Below, in pieces: positions 1 to 10,846 of a DNA stretch of 64,000 nt. Position numbers and translations under genes: made by a program. The stretch is from positions 7,117,668 to 7,181,667 of the forward strand of contig JASEVX010000017.1 in NCBI GenBank assembly GCA_031761405.1, given 5' to 3'. The notes under the pieces are model-generated. The model searched no databases, was not told where the DNA came from, and worked only from the letters and a program-made list of their open reading frames with translations. Source of the stretch: Serripes groenlandicus. Its lineage: Eukaryota > Mollusca > Bivalvia > Cardiida > Cardiidae. The stretch's first letter is position 1. Each line of letters opens with the position of its first letter.

Positions 1-673
1 TGCATTGTTTGCCACTTAAACATTAAATTTTACCAAATTTCCTGTTGGACGAAAAAATGGAGTGGTCCAATTTTCAACATGGAAGAGTTTACTTTTTGAA
101 ATTTGGCAGTGAAAGGGTTAAATATTATCAACCTTTTTCCTTATGTTTTATGGCGCATCGACAGGTAAGGTCATTTAGCGCGCAATTAAATTTAATTATT
201 CATGATCCCTGGGTAAACAAACCAGTACTAGGCTAGAAAATGTGCCTTGCCCAAGGGCACTCCACCATGACCGTAGTGCCGCGAGAAAATATCTTGGAAA
301 ATGTATGCTTAATCTCTATAGATGAAAGTATCATGATTGACCAATTACTCCTTTTGTTTTTAAATGTCCTCTGCTGTAGATTAGACAAAATGTGTCTGCA
401 TGTGGAACAAGCCTTTTCCACACATCTGTAGGAGTCGACTTTGAAAACATCAAAGCAAAAAACCTCTATAAATGAATGGATGAGTTTTTAATAGAGTTGA
501 TAACATTGTGGCAAAAGGGGAAATTTCTCTCATCACTGCTGCAGAGGGGTCAGTATGTTGGAAAGGGTTATGGTAATATATATCAGCATCAGGTCAATGT
601 TTTCATGTAATACATATTTGTAACTGTAAGACATTGAACATTATACAATAACAATTTCTAATATTCCTTCTAG
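1..673. other. Non-coding stretch left of the ligase exon
   Basis: Probably the last intron of the DNA ligase-like gene that ends at 848. It holds an old SINE fragment at about 140-290 and a degraded TTAA MITE at about 400-570. No earlier ligase exon could be recognised: in this family the residues before the 674 junction should end in a glycine codon (GG at the donor), and no such donor is seen. Confidence 0.45.
140..290 (-). repeat. Old SINE fragment
   Basis: Read on the minus strand this matches the middle and tail of the SINE at 57339-57546: the same blocks around GGTGGAGTGCCCTTGGGCAA, the CTAGTACTGGTTTG segment and the ATGAATAA stretch occur in the same order. The tRNA-like head is missing. 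Confidence 0.5.
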
Positions 674-848
674 GTTGAATAACAAACAAAGAAGAAATCC
701 ACCAAAACTGGGAACCATCATTACATACAAATTCCAGGAATACACCAACTCTGGTTCCCCGCGTTTCCCGACTTTTCTTGGAATCCGAATAGACATGACA
801 GAACCAAAAGATGCAGAAGGTGTAGTGACTGAAGCAAAGGAGGGCTAA
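674..848 (+). CDS. Last exon of an ATP-dependent DNA ligase-like protein (C-terminal OB fold)
   Basis: The exon begins right after a pyrimidine-rich acceptor ending CTAG at 670-673. It starts with one base of a split codon and reads 57 residues to TAA at 846-848. The peptide contains QRRNPPKLGTIITYKFQEY, then SGSPRFPTFLGIR and an acidic tail. The pattern QRRNPP-x-x-G-T-x-x-T-[YF]-x-[FY]-Q-x-x-[ST], followed by G-x-PRFP-x-[FY]-x-x-[IV]-R, is the C-terminal OB domain (DNA_ligase_OB_2) of small ATP-dependent ligases of bacterial and phage type, which seals nicks after AMP transfer. The catalytic nucleotidyltransferase domain must lie in exons left of the window. A MITE sits 20 bp after the stop. 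The family call rests on recalled conservation of the OB domain and was not searched; the nuclear or mitochondrial site of action is unknown. Confidence 0.68.
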
Positions 849-867
849 GCATGTTTGAAACGGAGGC

Positions 868-1027
868 TTAACCCTTTCCCTCATATGACAATTCTGCAAC
901 AGACGACTTTGAACGTATTTTGTCAAAACATATAAAATCTCCATAATTGAATGGATTACCTGACTGTTTTCAAAAAGCCGTCTGCTGCAGAGGCGTCCGA
1001 AAGCGTTTATATGAGGTAAAGGGTTAA
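868..1027 (+). mobile_element. TTAA MITE, internally deleted copy
   Basis: Both termini are intact (TTAACCCTTTCCCTCATA at the left, its complement at the right) and TTAA is present at both ends. The copy is 160 bp because the central hairpin is missing. It lies 20 bp past the ligase stop codon. Confidence 0.85.
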
Positions 1028-1040
1028 AGATATAGGCAGC

Positions 1041-1046
1041 AATAAA
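1041..1046 (+). promoter_or_regulatory. Possible polyadenylation signal (AATAAA) of the ligase gene
   Basis: An AATAAA hexamer lies about 190 bp after the stop at 848, just beyond a MITE (868-1027). If used, the MITE would lie in the 3' UTR. The hexamer is common in AT-rich DNA, so this is only a candidate. Confidence 0.3.
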
Positions 1047-1289
1047 GCATACATAGTGCCGTCATTTGATGACAGTTATTCTTTAAGTGTGCAAGAATAT
1101 AAATAGATCTCAACTGATCATCGTTCATATCCATCATACTTAGAACTCAGGGTGCGTGAATCGGGTTGAAATAACCAACTATATTTATATTTTGAATTCC
1201 CAAAGGTTGTTTCTGAAAAGCAAGATACATGTAGTTTAGTATTATCAATTAATCATACTAACAATTTATTATCCATTCACCACATGAAG

Positions 1290-1440
1290 ACTCATTTTGA
1301 TGCTTCTGCAGCAGACGACTATCCAAAACATTGTGGCAATGGGAGAAATTGCTTATAATGAGCAATTTCACCTTTTGTCACAGTGTTTTCATTAGTAGTC
1401 TGCTGCAGAAGCATTAAAATGAGTCTGTATGTGGGAGAGC
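1290..1440 (-). mobile_element. TTAA MITE fragment
   Basis: It keeps both CTGCAGCAGACGA / TCTGCTGCAG sub-terminal arms and the central GAGAAATTGC hairpin. The outermost TTAACCC ends are eroded. Confidence 0.65.
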
Positions 1441-1666
1441 TGTTGCATATTTACATATAATTGTTTTTGTTGTTGTTCAAAGGATATAGTTTGTGATAAA
1501 ATGTTTTTCATTAACTACAATTAAAATTGTGTCATATTGTTTCTAATAGGGTTCTTTTAATGTTTTAATATATTGCAATACATTTTATATTTCTTTTATA
1601 TTAATTTATCTTAACATCATATGTATTCTATTTATTACACGTGTTACTGATTCTTGTTACGCCATG

Positions 1667-1893
1667 TCAACCCTTTCCCACATACAGCAAAACTGCAGCA
1701 GATGACTTAAATCACCTATGCAAAAATACGGAAAATCTCTATAAATGAAAGTTTAATTATTGAATTGAGTTGAAAACATTGTGGTAAAAGGAGAAATTGC
1801 TTGTTTTGAGCAATATCTCCTTTTGTCACGATGTAATCAAAAGTTGTCTGCTGCAGAGGCGTCAGAAAGTGTCTATAGGTGGGAAAGGGTTAA
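1667..1893 (+). mobile_element. TTAA MITE
   Basis: Near full length at 227 bp, flanked by TCAA and TTAA (one target base mutated). It carries the central hairpin and both CTGCAGCAGA arms. Confidence 0.8.
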
Positions 1894-1983
1894 TGACCAT
1901 TTCTAATGTAAAACAGTTTCTTCTGTGGTTATGAGCACTTTTCTTTCTTAGCTTTATATTTCAATTCTTATCCAAAACTTTAG

Positions 1984-2189
1984 ACCTTTCTCACTTACAG
2001 ATGCATTTTGATGCATCTGCAGCAGATGACTTTTGAAAACATTGCAACAAAAGGCGAAATTGCTTATAATGAGCAATTTCACCTTTGGTCACAATGCTTT
2101 CAACTCTCAATTATGGAGATTTTTCACCATTTGTCTAGATGTATTTAAAGACGTCTGCTGCAGATTTGTTGAATGTCGGAAAGGGCTAA
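1984..2189 (-). mobile_element. TTAA MITE, divergent copy
   Basis: It has the arms around ATCTGCAGCAGATGAC and TCTGCTGCAGATTTG with an internal hairpin. The right end reads GGAAAGGGCTAA, so the TTAA has decayed to CTAA. Confidence 0.7.
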
Positions 2190-2445
2190 ATTAATTCTTT
2201 CTCAGAAAGAGAAGATTTTCAAAAACATTGTGGGAAAACTAGAACATTTTCAAAACAAGCAATTTCATCCCTTTCCACAATGATTTCAACTTATCCATAA
2301 TTATATTACGAAATTTTCAAGCCACTGTAGACCATTACAAAATATCATTTGAGGTAAACAGTTAACCTTTTTTTTTACTTACAGACACATTTTAACAGGT
2401 CTCACTCTGCAGCAGAAGACTTGAAAACACTGGGGAAAATCTCTT

Positions 2446-2563
2446 TCTGACGCCCTTGCAGCAGATGGCTTTTTGAAAACATAGTGACAAAAGAAGAAAT
2501 TGCATCTGACGCCCTTGCAGCAGATGGCTTTTTGAAAACATAGTGACAAAAGAAGAAATTGCA
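2446..2563. repeat. Perfect 59-bp tandem duplication inside a MITE fragment
   Basis: Positions 2446-2504 and 2505-2563 are identical. Each unit begins TCTGACGCCCTTGCAGCAG and ends AAGAAGAAATTGCA, that is, the left arm of the MITE family copied twice. Confidence 0.9.
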
Positions 2564-2573
2564 TTTTCAATTC

Positions 2574-2803
2574 TTAACCCTTTCCCTCATATAGACGCTT
2601 TCTGACGCCTCTGCAGCAGACGGCATTTTGAAAACATAGTGACAAAAGAAGAAATTGCACAAAACGTGCAATTTCTCCTTTTTCCACAATGTTTTCCACT
2701 TTTTGTCATAGGTTATCCATTCAATTATCGAGATCTTCTATGTTTTGTCAAAATATGGTCAAAGTAGTCTGCTGCAGAATTGTCGTATGAGGGAAAGGGT
2801 TAA
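2574..2803 (-). mobile_element. TTAA MITE, full length
   Basis: A 230-bp copy with TTAA at both ends. It is inverted relative to the reference copy at 48223 (the left end carries the TAGACGCTTTCTGACGCC side). Confidence 0.88.
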
Positions 2804-3235
2804 AGAAATTTTCGAAGTTTTCCTAGATGTTTACCAAGAAGTCATTTGCTACAGATTTGTTGTATGGCTGAAAGGGTTAAGGAAATATTGTGTAATTTTT
2901 TATCCGGCAATTGGTAAAATAAATAATTAATTGCTGATTTCGAAGAAAGAAAGCCATAGCCATTTATTTTGTTGTTGTGTGTGATCATTTAAAACAATTT
3001 TCTATGTGAATGAATTTTTTTATTAAAAGTTTTATGTCATACTACCCATGTGTTGACCGTTTCTCAAACCTTCCTAAATAAAGATGAATGTTGACGCTGT
3101 TTGGTACCTCTGCACAAGATGACTTTTGAAAATATTGTTACAAAGGAGAAATTGATCATATCTAATATTGTCAACTTCATCCATTTATAGATTTTCCATA
3201 TTTTTATCATGTCATTGAATTCATGTCAGTGGTTG

Positions 3236-3255
3236 CAGAGACATATATGTCTCTG
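3236..3255. repeat. Perfect 20-bp palindrome
   Basis: CAGAGACATATATGTCTCTG is its own reverse complement. Related hairpins occur at 10814-10846 and 13078-13102; see findings. Confidence 0.85.
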
Positions 3256-3312
3256 GTTGTTGTTAAGAAATAGCCCGAACACCCAATCTCCTCCGTCATA
3301 TTATTTAAAAAT

Positions 3313-5607
3313 AAACAAGAGGGCCATGATGGCCCTGGATCGCTCACCTGATTTTTTTTTTCCACTTTAGCTATATAAGCCCCCCCTGGCAGCCAAAGTT
3401 TCCGATCAATCAACTAGGCTTGAAGGAATCTGATAGAGGGTCACCCAAGGAACATTTCTACAAAATTATTTGAAAATCGGCCTGACACTTTTGGAGGAGA
3501 AGATTTTTTAAGTTTTCACTTTAGCCATATAATGCAAAGTAGCCCTGCCGGCTGGCAGCCATGTTTTTCAACCAATCAACATGGCTTGAAGGAATCTGAT
3601 AGAGGGTCATCCAAGGAACATTTTTACAAAATTATTTGAAAATCGGCCAGACACTTTCGGAGGAGAAGATTTTTAGCTCCACTGGCTGAAAGCCAGTAGA
3701 GCTTATGTCATGGCGAATTATCCGTCGTGCGTGCGTCTGTGCGTGCGTTAACTTTTTCCTTTAAACGACTTCTTCTCCCTAACCACTTGGCCAATTTGGT
3801 TGAAACTTCATAGGAAGCATCCTCTCAATGCCCTCTCTTAAATTCCTTCAAATTTGTTTGATACATCCATAATTCTGGATTCCATGGCAACCAAAAGAAA
3901 CAAGAGGGCCATGATGGCCCTTGAATCGCTCACCTGATTTTTTTTTTTTTTTTCACTTTAGCTATATAAGCCTCGCCCCCTGGCAGCCATAGTTTCCGAC
4001 CAATCAACTTGGCTTGGAACATTTCTACAAAATCATTTGAAAATTGGTCAGATACTTTTCACTATAGCCATATAATGCAAAATAGCCCTGCCTACTGGCG
4101 GCCATGTTTTTTGACCAATCAACATGGCTTGAAGGAATCTGAAAGTGGGTCATCCAAGGAACATTTCTACAAAATTATTTGAAAATCGGGCCGACACTTT
4201 TGGAGAAGAAGATTTTTTAAGGTTTGCACTATAGCCATATAAGGCAAAATAGCCCCCCCCCCCCCCCCCCCCGGCGGCCATGTTTTTCGACCAATCAACA
4301 TGGCTTGAAGGAATCTGATAGAGGGTCACCCAAGGAACATTTCTACAAAATCATTTGAAAATCAGCCTGACACTTTCGGAGGAGAAGATCTTTTAAGTTT
4401 TCACTATAGCCATATAAGGCAAAATAGCCCCGCCCCTCTGGCAGCCGTGTTTTTTGACCAATCAACATGGCTTGAAGGAATCTGGTAGAGGGTCATCCAA
4501 GGAACATTTCTACAAAATTATTTGAAAATCTGCCAACCAGTTTGGGAGAAGAAGAATTTTTAAGTTTTTTTCATTTCGTTGCCATGGACACCAGAATTCT
4601 GCATGGATCCCTAAAATTTGAAGGAATTCTGGTGAGGTCATGCTTTCTGTGAAGTTTCATCCCAATTGACCCACTGGTTACTGAGGAGAAGATGTTGAAG
4701 ATTTTTTAAGTTTTCACTTTGGCCATATAATGCAAAATAGCCCCCGCCCCCTGGCGGCCATGTTTTTCGACCAATCAACATTGCTTGAAGGAATCTGATA
4801 GAGGGTCACCCAAGGAACATTTCTACAAAATAATTTGAAAATCGGCCTGACACTTATGGAGGAGAAGATTTTTTAAGTTTTCACTATAGCCATAAAAGGC
4901 AAAAAAGCCCCACCCCCTGGCGGCCATGTTTTTTGACCAATCAACATGGCTTGAAGGAATCTGATAGAAGATCACCCAAGAAACATTTCTACAAAATTAT
5001 TTGAAAATCGGCCTGACACTTTTGGAGGAGAAGATTTTTTAAGTTTGCACTATAGCCATATAAAGCAAAATAGCCCTGCCCCCCCCTGGCGGCCATGTTT
5101 TTCGACCAATCAACATGGCTTGAAGGAATCTGATAGAGGGTCACCCAAGGAACATTTCTACAAAATTATTTGAAAATCGGCCTGACACTTTCGGAGGAGA
5201 AGATTTTTTAAGTTTTCACTATAGCCATATAAGGCAAAATAGCCCCGCCCCCCCTGGCGGCCATGTTTTTCGACCAATCAACATGGCTTGAAGGAATCTG
5301 ATAGAGGGTCATCCAAGGAACATTTCTACAAAATTATTTGAAAATCTGCCAACCAATTTGGGAGAAGAAGAATTTTGAAGTTTTTTCGGTTTCGTTGCCA
5401 TGGAAACCAGAATTTTGCATGGATCCCAAAAAATTGAAGGAATTCTGGTGAGTTCATTAAGAGGATGCTTTCTGTGAAGTTTCATCCAAATTGACCCACT
5501 GGTTACTGAGGAGAAGAAGTTGACGCACGACGGACGACGCATGCCGGACGCCGGACAAAAGGCGATCACAATAACTCACCTTGAGCAAAACTCAGGTGAG
5601 CTAAAAA
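3313..5607. repeat. Tandem array of ~168-bp units between GGGCCATGATGGCCC heads and a GGTGAGC tail
   Basis: About ten units follow one another, each containing TAGCCATATAA, a C-rich run, GGCGGCCATGTTTTT, a CAATCAACATGGCTTGAAGG block, AAGGAACATTTCTACAAAAT and GAGGAGAAGATTTTTTAAG. The spacing is 160-172 bp where regular. The array starts twice with the same head (3313 and 3897) and ends at about 5535-5607 with a GACGGACGACGC... stretch and ACTCAGGTGAGC, which complements the GCTCACCTGA of the head. A different segment with a hairpin at 3676-3704 interrupts it at 3674-3896. It is a non-coding repeat element; its transposon class is uncertain. Confidence 0.8.
4253..4272. repeat. C20 homopolymer
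   Basis: Twenty consecutive C bases sit at the position where the other units of the array have 5-8 C. The length is a likely site of sequencing or assembly error. Confidence 0.9.
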
Positions 5608-6300
5608 ATAGTGAAAACTTAAAAAATCTTCTTCTCCAAAAGTGTCAGGCCGATTTTCAAATAATTTTGTAGAAATGTAGAAAGATTTTTTAAGTTTTCT
5701 CTTTAGCCATATAAGGCAAAATAGCCCCGCCCTCTTGCGGCCATGTTTTTTTACCAATCAACATGGGGGTCATCCAAGGAACATTTCTACAAAATTATTT
5801 GAAAATCTGTTTGGGAGAAGAAGAAAAGGAAATCTGGTGAGGTCATTGAGAGGATGCTTTCTGTGAAGTTTCATCCAAATTATCCCACTGGTTACTGAGG
5901 AGAAGAAGTTGACGCACGCCGGACGCCGGACAAAAGGCGATCACTAACAGCAATAACTCATCGACTTGGAACAAAGTGATACTATTCACATCTCCTCTTG
6001 TTAGTGAAGCTTCCCATACAGTTTGATTGAATAGAAGTCCGAAATAGCGCAGACAAGAGTTCTCCTATGTCATTTTATATAGAAATTAAAAGGGCAATAA
6101 CTCCTCGAACCTGAACATGGTGATAATATGAACATCTTCTCTTGTTAGAGCGTCCTCCTTAAAGTTACATTGAATTCAAGTAAGTAGTTGCTGAGAAAAA
6201 GCCCGGATAAAGGCCAGACGGACAGCCAGATGAACAAACCGACGAATAAAGAGACGACTATTATGCTCCTCCTGAAACATTTTCAGGAGCACAATAAAAT
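5608..6300. repeat. Scrambled copies of the array element and a related repeat
   Basis: 5608-5700 carries part of one unit in the reverse direction, and 5700-5950 is a partial forward unit ending in GACGCCGGACAAAAGGCGATCAC. From about 5990 to 6300 a related repeat follows, with GGGCAATAACTCC, a GACGGACAGCCAGA tract and a small hairpin GCTCCTCCTGAAA / TTTCAGGAGC. No gene is seen. Confidence 0.6.
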
Positions 6301-7607
6301 GATATGAAAACATTCTATAAATGAATTTATAGTAACTAGAACTATCACTGAAGATGATAAATACCCCCTAAACAGCACCTTGACCTACACCATAACTTAA
6401 TAAGTAATAGGGCCATAACTCCGTAAAGTAACATGCAATTGTAACCCCTTTAGGATATGCACATCTCCTCTTGGTATAGAAGCTTCATGTAAAATTTTAT
6501 TGAATTCCACCTAGTGGTTTTTAAAAAATAGGCCGGACAAAATATGGCTTCCGACCGACAGACAGACATACAGCCCGACACAGTGACTCCTATATACCCC
6601 CTCTTCTTCGAAGGGGGTATAATTATTGAGTAGAATTGAAACACTGTATCAAAAGGTGATGAGCAGTTTCTTCTTTTGCCATGTTTTCAAAACTTGTCTG
6701 CTGCACATGCATCAAAATGGGCCTGCATGACGGAAAGGGTTATTATAGGAGGGTCAGATGAGTGGAGAGGGTAGTAAAACATACAGTATCTGAAATATTT
6801 TGTATACATGTATTTGTAAGTCCTTATACAGGTAGTACATTGCACATTATCTAAAATCAAGAATATTCAATTAATGGAAATATTAAGATTTGCCCTGATA
6901 TACTGTATATAGGATCTGATATGAGTTGTCATTTCATATAAAGTTTTATTAAACGAGTTCAAGAAATTTGTTATTAAGCGAGCCTTTTTATCAAATGACA
7001 AAACACAAAAAGAAAATCGGGTTTTCCAAAGCAATTTTAATTTTGTCAGTAAACAGTATAACAATGCCGCCAATAATTATGCCGAGGTCATATTCAGCTT
7101 AGTTAACGAGTTTAAGTGATTATAAATAAACATATTCTATTTGTCACATAAAGTGATTTATGAGGCTTATTTCAATTAAATGTACTGAACGCTTACAATA
7201 TTTCTAGATGAAACTTACCGGTTTTGGCGCCATAGTGACTAACGTTATGACGTCAAACCGCTGATGTGACGTAATTTTCATAGTGATACAGTCATGTTAT
7301 ATTACACATGTTACATATAAAGAAATACGTAATGGGTATATTAGACCGGATACAAGCATTGTCATGTGATAAATACATTTTTGAGACATCTCTGCAACAG
7401 ACGACTTTGAAAATATTGTGGGATAAGAAGAAATCAATGAACATAAACAATTTCACCTTTTCCAAAAAACAAATAAAAACTCTGAATCAACATACTGTTT
7501 CAAATTCTTGCTCTCCCTCAGATGTGTTCAAAGCAGAGGATGCAAAATAAAAACATCAGGTAAACGGCTATTTGTATGTAATTCAACCTTTGAACCCCAT
7601 TAATTAG
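6301..7607. other. Non-coding interval with repeat scraps
   Basis: 6440-6620 is another diverged copy of the GGACAAAATATGGCTTCCGACC type repeat. 6620-6745 and 7380-7560 are worn MITE pieces. The remainder is AT-rich with no recognisable gene, splice-bounded exon or RNA. Confidence 0.5.
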
Positions 7608-7837
7608 TTAACCCTTTCCCTCATACGACAATTTTGCAGCAGACGACTTTGAACATATTTTGTCAAAAGATAGAAAATCTCTATAATTGAATGGATAACC
7701 TATGACAAAAAGTGGAAAACATTCTGGCAAAAGGAGAAATTGCATGTTTTGTGCAATTTCTTCTTTTGTCACAATGTTTTCAAAAAGCCGTCTGCTGCAG
7801 AGGCGTCAGAAAGCGTCTATATGAGGGAAAGGGTTAA
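7608..7837 (+). mobile_element. TTAA MITE, full length
   Basis: 230 bp with TTAA at both ends and an intact central hairpin. It is very close to the reference copy at 48223 and abuts the foldback element that starts at 7838. Confidence 0.9.
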
Positions 7838-8117
7838 GTTTAAACTTATTTATTTTACATCGATAGCGAAACAAGCTTTAAGCTTATATTGATCATGCTC
7901 GATGTCTGCTTCCCGGAGATATAACCAAAGGCAGAACCCACTCATTACGGGATTCAAACCCGGGACCTTTGATACGAATCCTGTGATGAGGGGGTTCTGA
8001 ATTTTTCCACACAAACTGCACCAGTGCTGGTTATGTCTCCAGGAGGCAGACATCATTATGAGTAATATTAAAGCTTAAAGCGTGTTTCGCAATTGATGTA
8101 AAATAAATAAGTTAAAC
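7838..8117. mobile_element. Foldback element with ~140-bp arms
   Basis: The left arm begins GTTTAAACTTATTTATTTTA and the right arm ends TAAAATAAATAAGTTAAAC. The two halves pair almost end to end, through CGATGTCTGCTTCCCGGAGA on the left and TCTCCAGGAGGCAGACATC on the right, to a small central loop near 7975. The GGGATTCAAACCCGGGA near the centre resembles a tRNA T arm but is part of the palindrome. No open frame is seen. Confidence 0.75.
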
Positions 8118-8224
8118 TAAATAAGTCTAAACCCCAATTGATTCTTTGAGGTAAAATAAAATTAAACAAAATCAGGTTCATATTCTTCGTTATGAATTAA
8201 AGACAAGATTTTTGTAAATTTAAA

Positions 8225-8345
8225 CTTTCCCACATAAAAAGAAGATGCAGATGGCTTTGAAAACAATCAGGCAAAAAACCAATTTCTATAAATGAAAGTA
8301 TAAACTTATGGAATATAGTTCGAAACATCTTGGAAAATCGAGAAA
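8225..8345 (+). mobile_element. TTAA MITE fragment
   Basis: A worn left half (TTTCCCACAT...GCAGATGGCTTTGAAAACA) runs into part of the hairpin. It lies within 350 bp of the RABIF stop, so it may be part of the RABIF 3' UTR. Confidence 0.5.
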
Positions 8346-8568
8346 TTGCTCATTATGAACATTTTACTCTATCACAAAAGGCTACATTGTGCATCAATAT
8401 TTTTCTACTGGAATTCAATAGTGGTCTCTATCACTTTGACATAAAAATGGTTTCAATGCAAGTGATGATAAATCAGTTATTCTTTAACCTATATGAGTTA
8501 TTTAACAATATGATTCTGATATTCAATTGGTCTAGTCAATGTGAAAATATGAAAATATCTAAGTTGAA

Positions 8569-8814
8569 TCATCCGGTTTTCACAGTTTTCACTCTGCTGA
8601 TCGCAATGTAAAATGCCTTGGCATCACTAACATCTTGGTATCCAATAGGTCCAATTTCACAATCTGCACATACCAAATATTTCTTGCCTTCCACTGTATT
8701 AGAGAAACCAACATTCTCAAAAGTAAACATGTCATCAACAACCCAGAAATCTTGTAAAGTTTCATCATCGCTGAGACTCGCCTCCGCCTTCTTCTTCATG
8801 TTTGGCATTTTACA
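8569..8814 (-). CDS. RABIF: RABIF (MSS4) exon 2, C-terminal 81 codons and stop
   Basis: After an acceptor (TTCTAATTTCAG, AG at 8816-8815) the exon reads in phase 0 to TGA at 8571-8569. The peptide contains WVVDDMFTFENVGFSNTV and YLVCADCEIGPIGY, the signature of MSS4, a zinc-binding chaperone/exchange factor that holds nucleotide-free Rab GTPases. The CADC pair is the second half of the zinc site whose first CxxC lies in exon 1; the conserved DDMF-x-FENVGF loop lies at the Rab-binding face. Joined to exon 1 the protein is 121 residues, against 123 in human. The family match is strong in nearly every conserved block. Confidence 0.92.
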   Translation of the reverse strand, partial: CKMPNMKKKAEASLSDDETLQDFWVVDDMFTFENVGFSNTVEGKKYLVCADCEIGPIGYQDVSDAKAFYIAISRVKTVKTG

Positions 8815-10100
8815 CTGAAATTAGAAAACCTTGGCATGAAACAAATTCAAGGGCAATAACTCTTATCTGTCCTATACCTGTGTTGTAGAATCACATGGAG
8901 ATGCTTTTGTCAGAACAGACATTGCTCCTGTTCTCAAAAATCTGTCCTCTTTAATTTGTATTGTGCAAGTCCAGTATCACTTTGCATCACATGTGTAACC
9001 CATCAAACAAGTTTGAATTGAATCAGCCTCATTCTCAGAACCTCTTGTACAGGAGGCGAATACTCTTCAATATGGCTAAAAAAGTTATCTCAGAATCAAG
9101 ACAGCATAAGTAAAGTATCTCCTAATACAAATTACAAACACATAGTAACTCATTGTCTATTTATGGAACAAACAACAGTTATTCTTCTACTTTTATTCCT
9201 CCATTGTGAAGATTACTTAAACCTTTTCCCACATACAACACAACTGAAGCAGACGACTTTGAAAACATCTACCCAAAGATATGACTCAATCAGCCTTTAT
9301 CTAACTGCAATCAAATTTATAGCTTTTTTTATTTATTGTAAAGGTAATGATCAATTAATTATCCTCTCCCACCTACAGACCTGAAGCTTCTGCGACAAAT
9401 GCCTTTTGATTGAATAGAAGTCCGATTGTAGCAAAAAAAGAAAATAAAGTTTCACTGTCTTTGCCAAAATGTTTTCAACTTTTTTTCAATGAACATACTT
9501 TCATTTATAGAGAGTTTCCATATTATTGTCTACATGTTATCAAAGATGTCAGACATTGTCAGCTGCAGCTTTGTTGTATGCCTATGCGGGAATGGTTTAC
9601 ACTAAAGACTCTACACTGACTGAACTTATGTCAATACTGTAAAATCTCCATTTCTGTTGTCTTAAGCATTTATTTCATTTGCACACTCACAGTCTTGTTC
9701 AGAGAACCTGCATCTGTACATGATTTAACCCTTTTCAACATGCAGACATTTTTTCAAAAATCCACAAGAACTTCTTCATTTCAAGAGTTATTAATTCATG
9801 GAATGGCCTGCTAGACCACATTGTTAATGCGCCAACTTTAAATACCTTCAACAATTCGATTGACAAACTCACAAGCAATATATACCGTTCTTCCAGATAA
9901 TTCCTGTGTGTCTAACCAAGAGGGGGATAAATAAGTTTACTGAACTTGCGTCCAATAAGGGATAAAGTTAAAGTGAGTAGGTCCGAGAATTTTAACCACT
10001 CTGACAAAGTGAAGTAGAGAATGATAAAGTAGAAGTAGAGAATGACAAAGCAGGTCTGACAGTAGTCCTTCAAAAAAAGACATCGCATATGCTCATTTTT

Positions 10101-10126
10101 GTGGCGATTGGTTTGACAATCGCCAC
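10101..10126. repeat. Perfect hairpin, 10-bp stem
   Basis: GTGGCGATTG and CAATCGCCAC are separated by GTTTGA. It is GC-rich in an AT-rich intron. Its origin is unknown. Confidence 0.7.
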
Positions 10127-10813
10127 AATGCTAACAGAAACAACAACAACGAAAAATATTTACATAGTCGGTTTTGAACAATCGGTTGATATTTTTTTTC
10201 CTTACTGCAAACTAATTTACTCACATCCGTTATAGTTCCATCATTGATGCAGAGACGTGATTGATAATAATTATGTCAGTGCTACCTTGGTACCGGATTG
10301 TTACTAAGATTTGAGTTTTAACAAGACATTATCTACATAGAGTTAAAATATGTAAATATTATCTTCATCATGATCGGGCAGATAATAAATATCATTGCGC
10401 GTTCTATCTGCCTTGCAAATACCGGTAACTCTGATGATACTCAAATCTGGAAATTCCAAAAGGTTCTATAAATAGCTCGCGAGACTGCATGGTTATCTCA
10501 ATATTATAAACGCTTTATTGTGTAGTCGTTTATATATATGAAAGCGTCTAGATGATAAGACTGGTTTACAAAGGTTTAAAGGACACATAATGTCAGTGTG
10601 TACACACGTTATGTATACACGTCTGCACGTTCTCGAGTCAATTAGCAATCAATGCTGAAAGTGTAGCCTAATTTAGTTTGGAGATCGAGCATTATAATAT
10701 ATGCCTATATTTTTGTAAATTGAACAGTTTGGCAAATAGTGAAATTGTGCTTTTTGAGCATGTTTTGTGTTTGTTTTTGCACTCACATTATTCGAAGCAG
10801 TTTAACAAGCTCG

Positions 10814-10846
10814 GAGACATATAAATACACTGTGTTTATATGTCTC
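10814..10846. repeat. Hairpin of the GAGACATAT type
   Basis: GAGACATATAAATACAC pairs with GTGTTTATATGTCTC apart from one extra base. The termini resemble those of the palindromes at 3236 and 13078. Confidence 0.65.

Noticed and set aside
112..162. Possible upstream ligase exon ending at the strong donor CAG|GTAAGG (162/163)
   Set aside because: The joined codon would give Arg where the family has Gly, the frame has a stop just upstream, and part of the stretch resembles a MITE end.
4253..4272. C20 run as a functional G-quadruplex site
   Set aside because: It is a length variant of the C-rich block in every unit of the array and may be a sequencing artefact.
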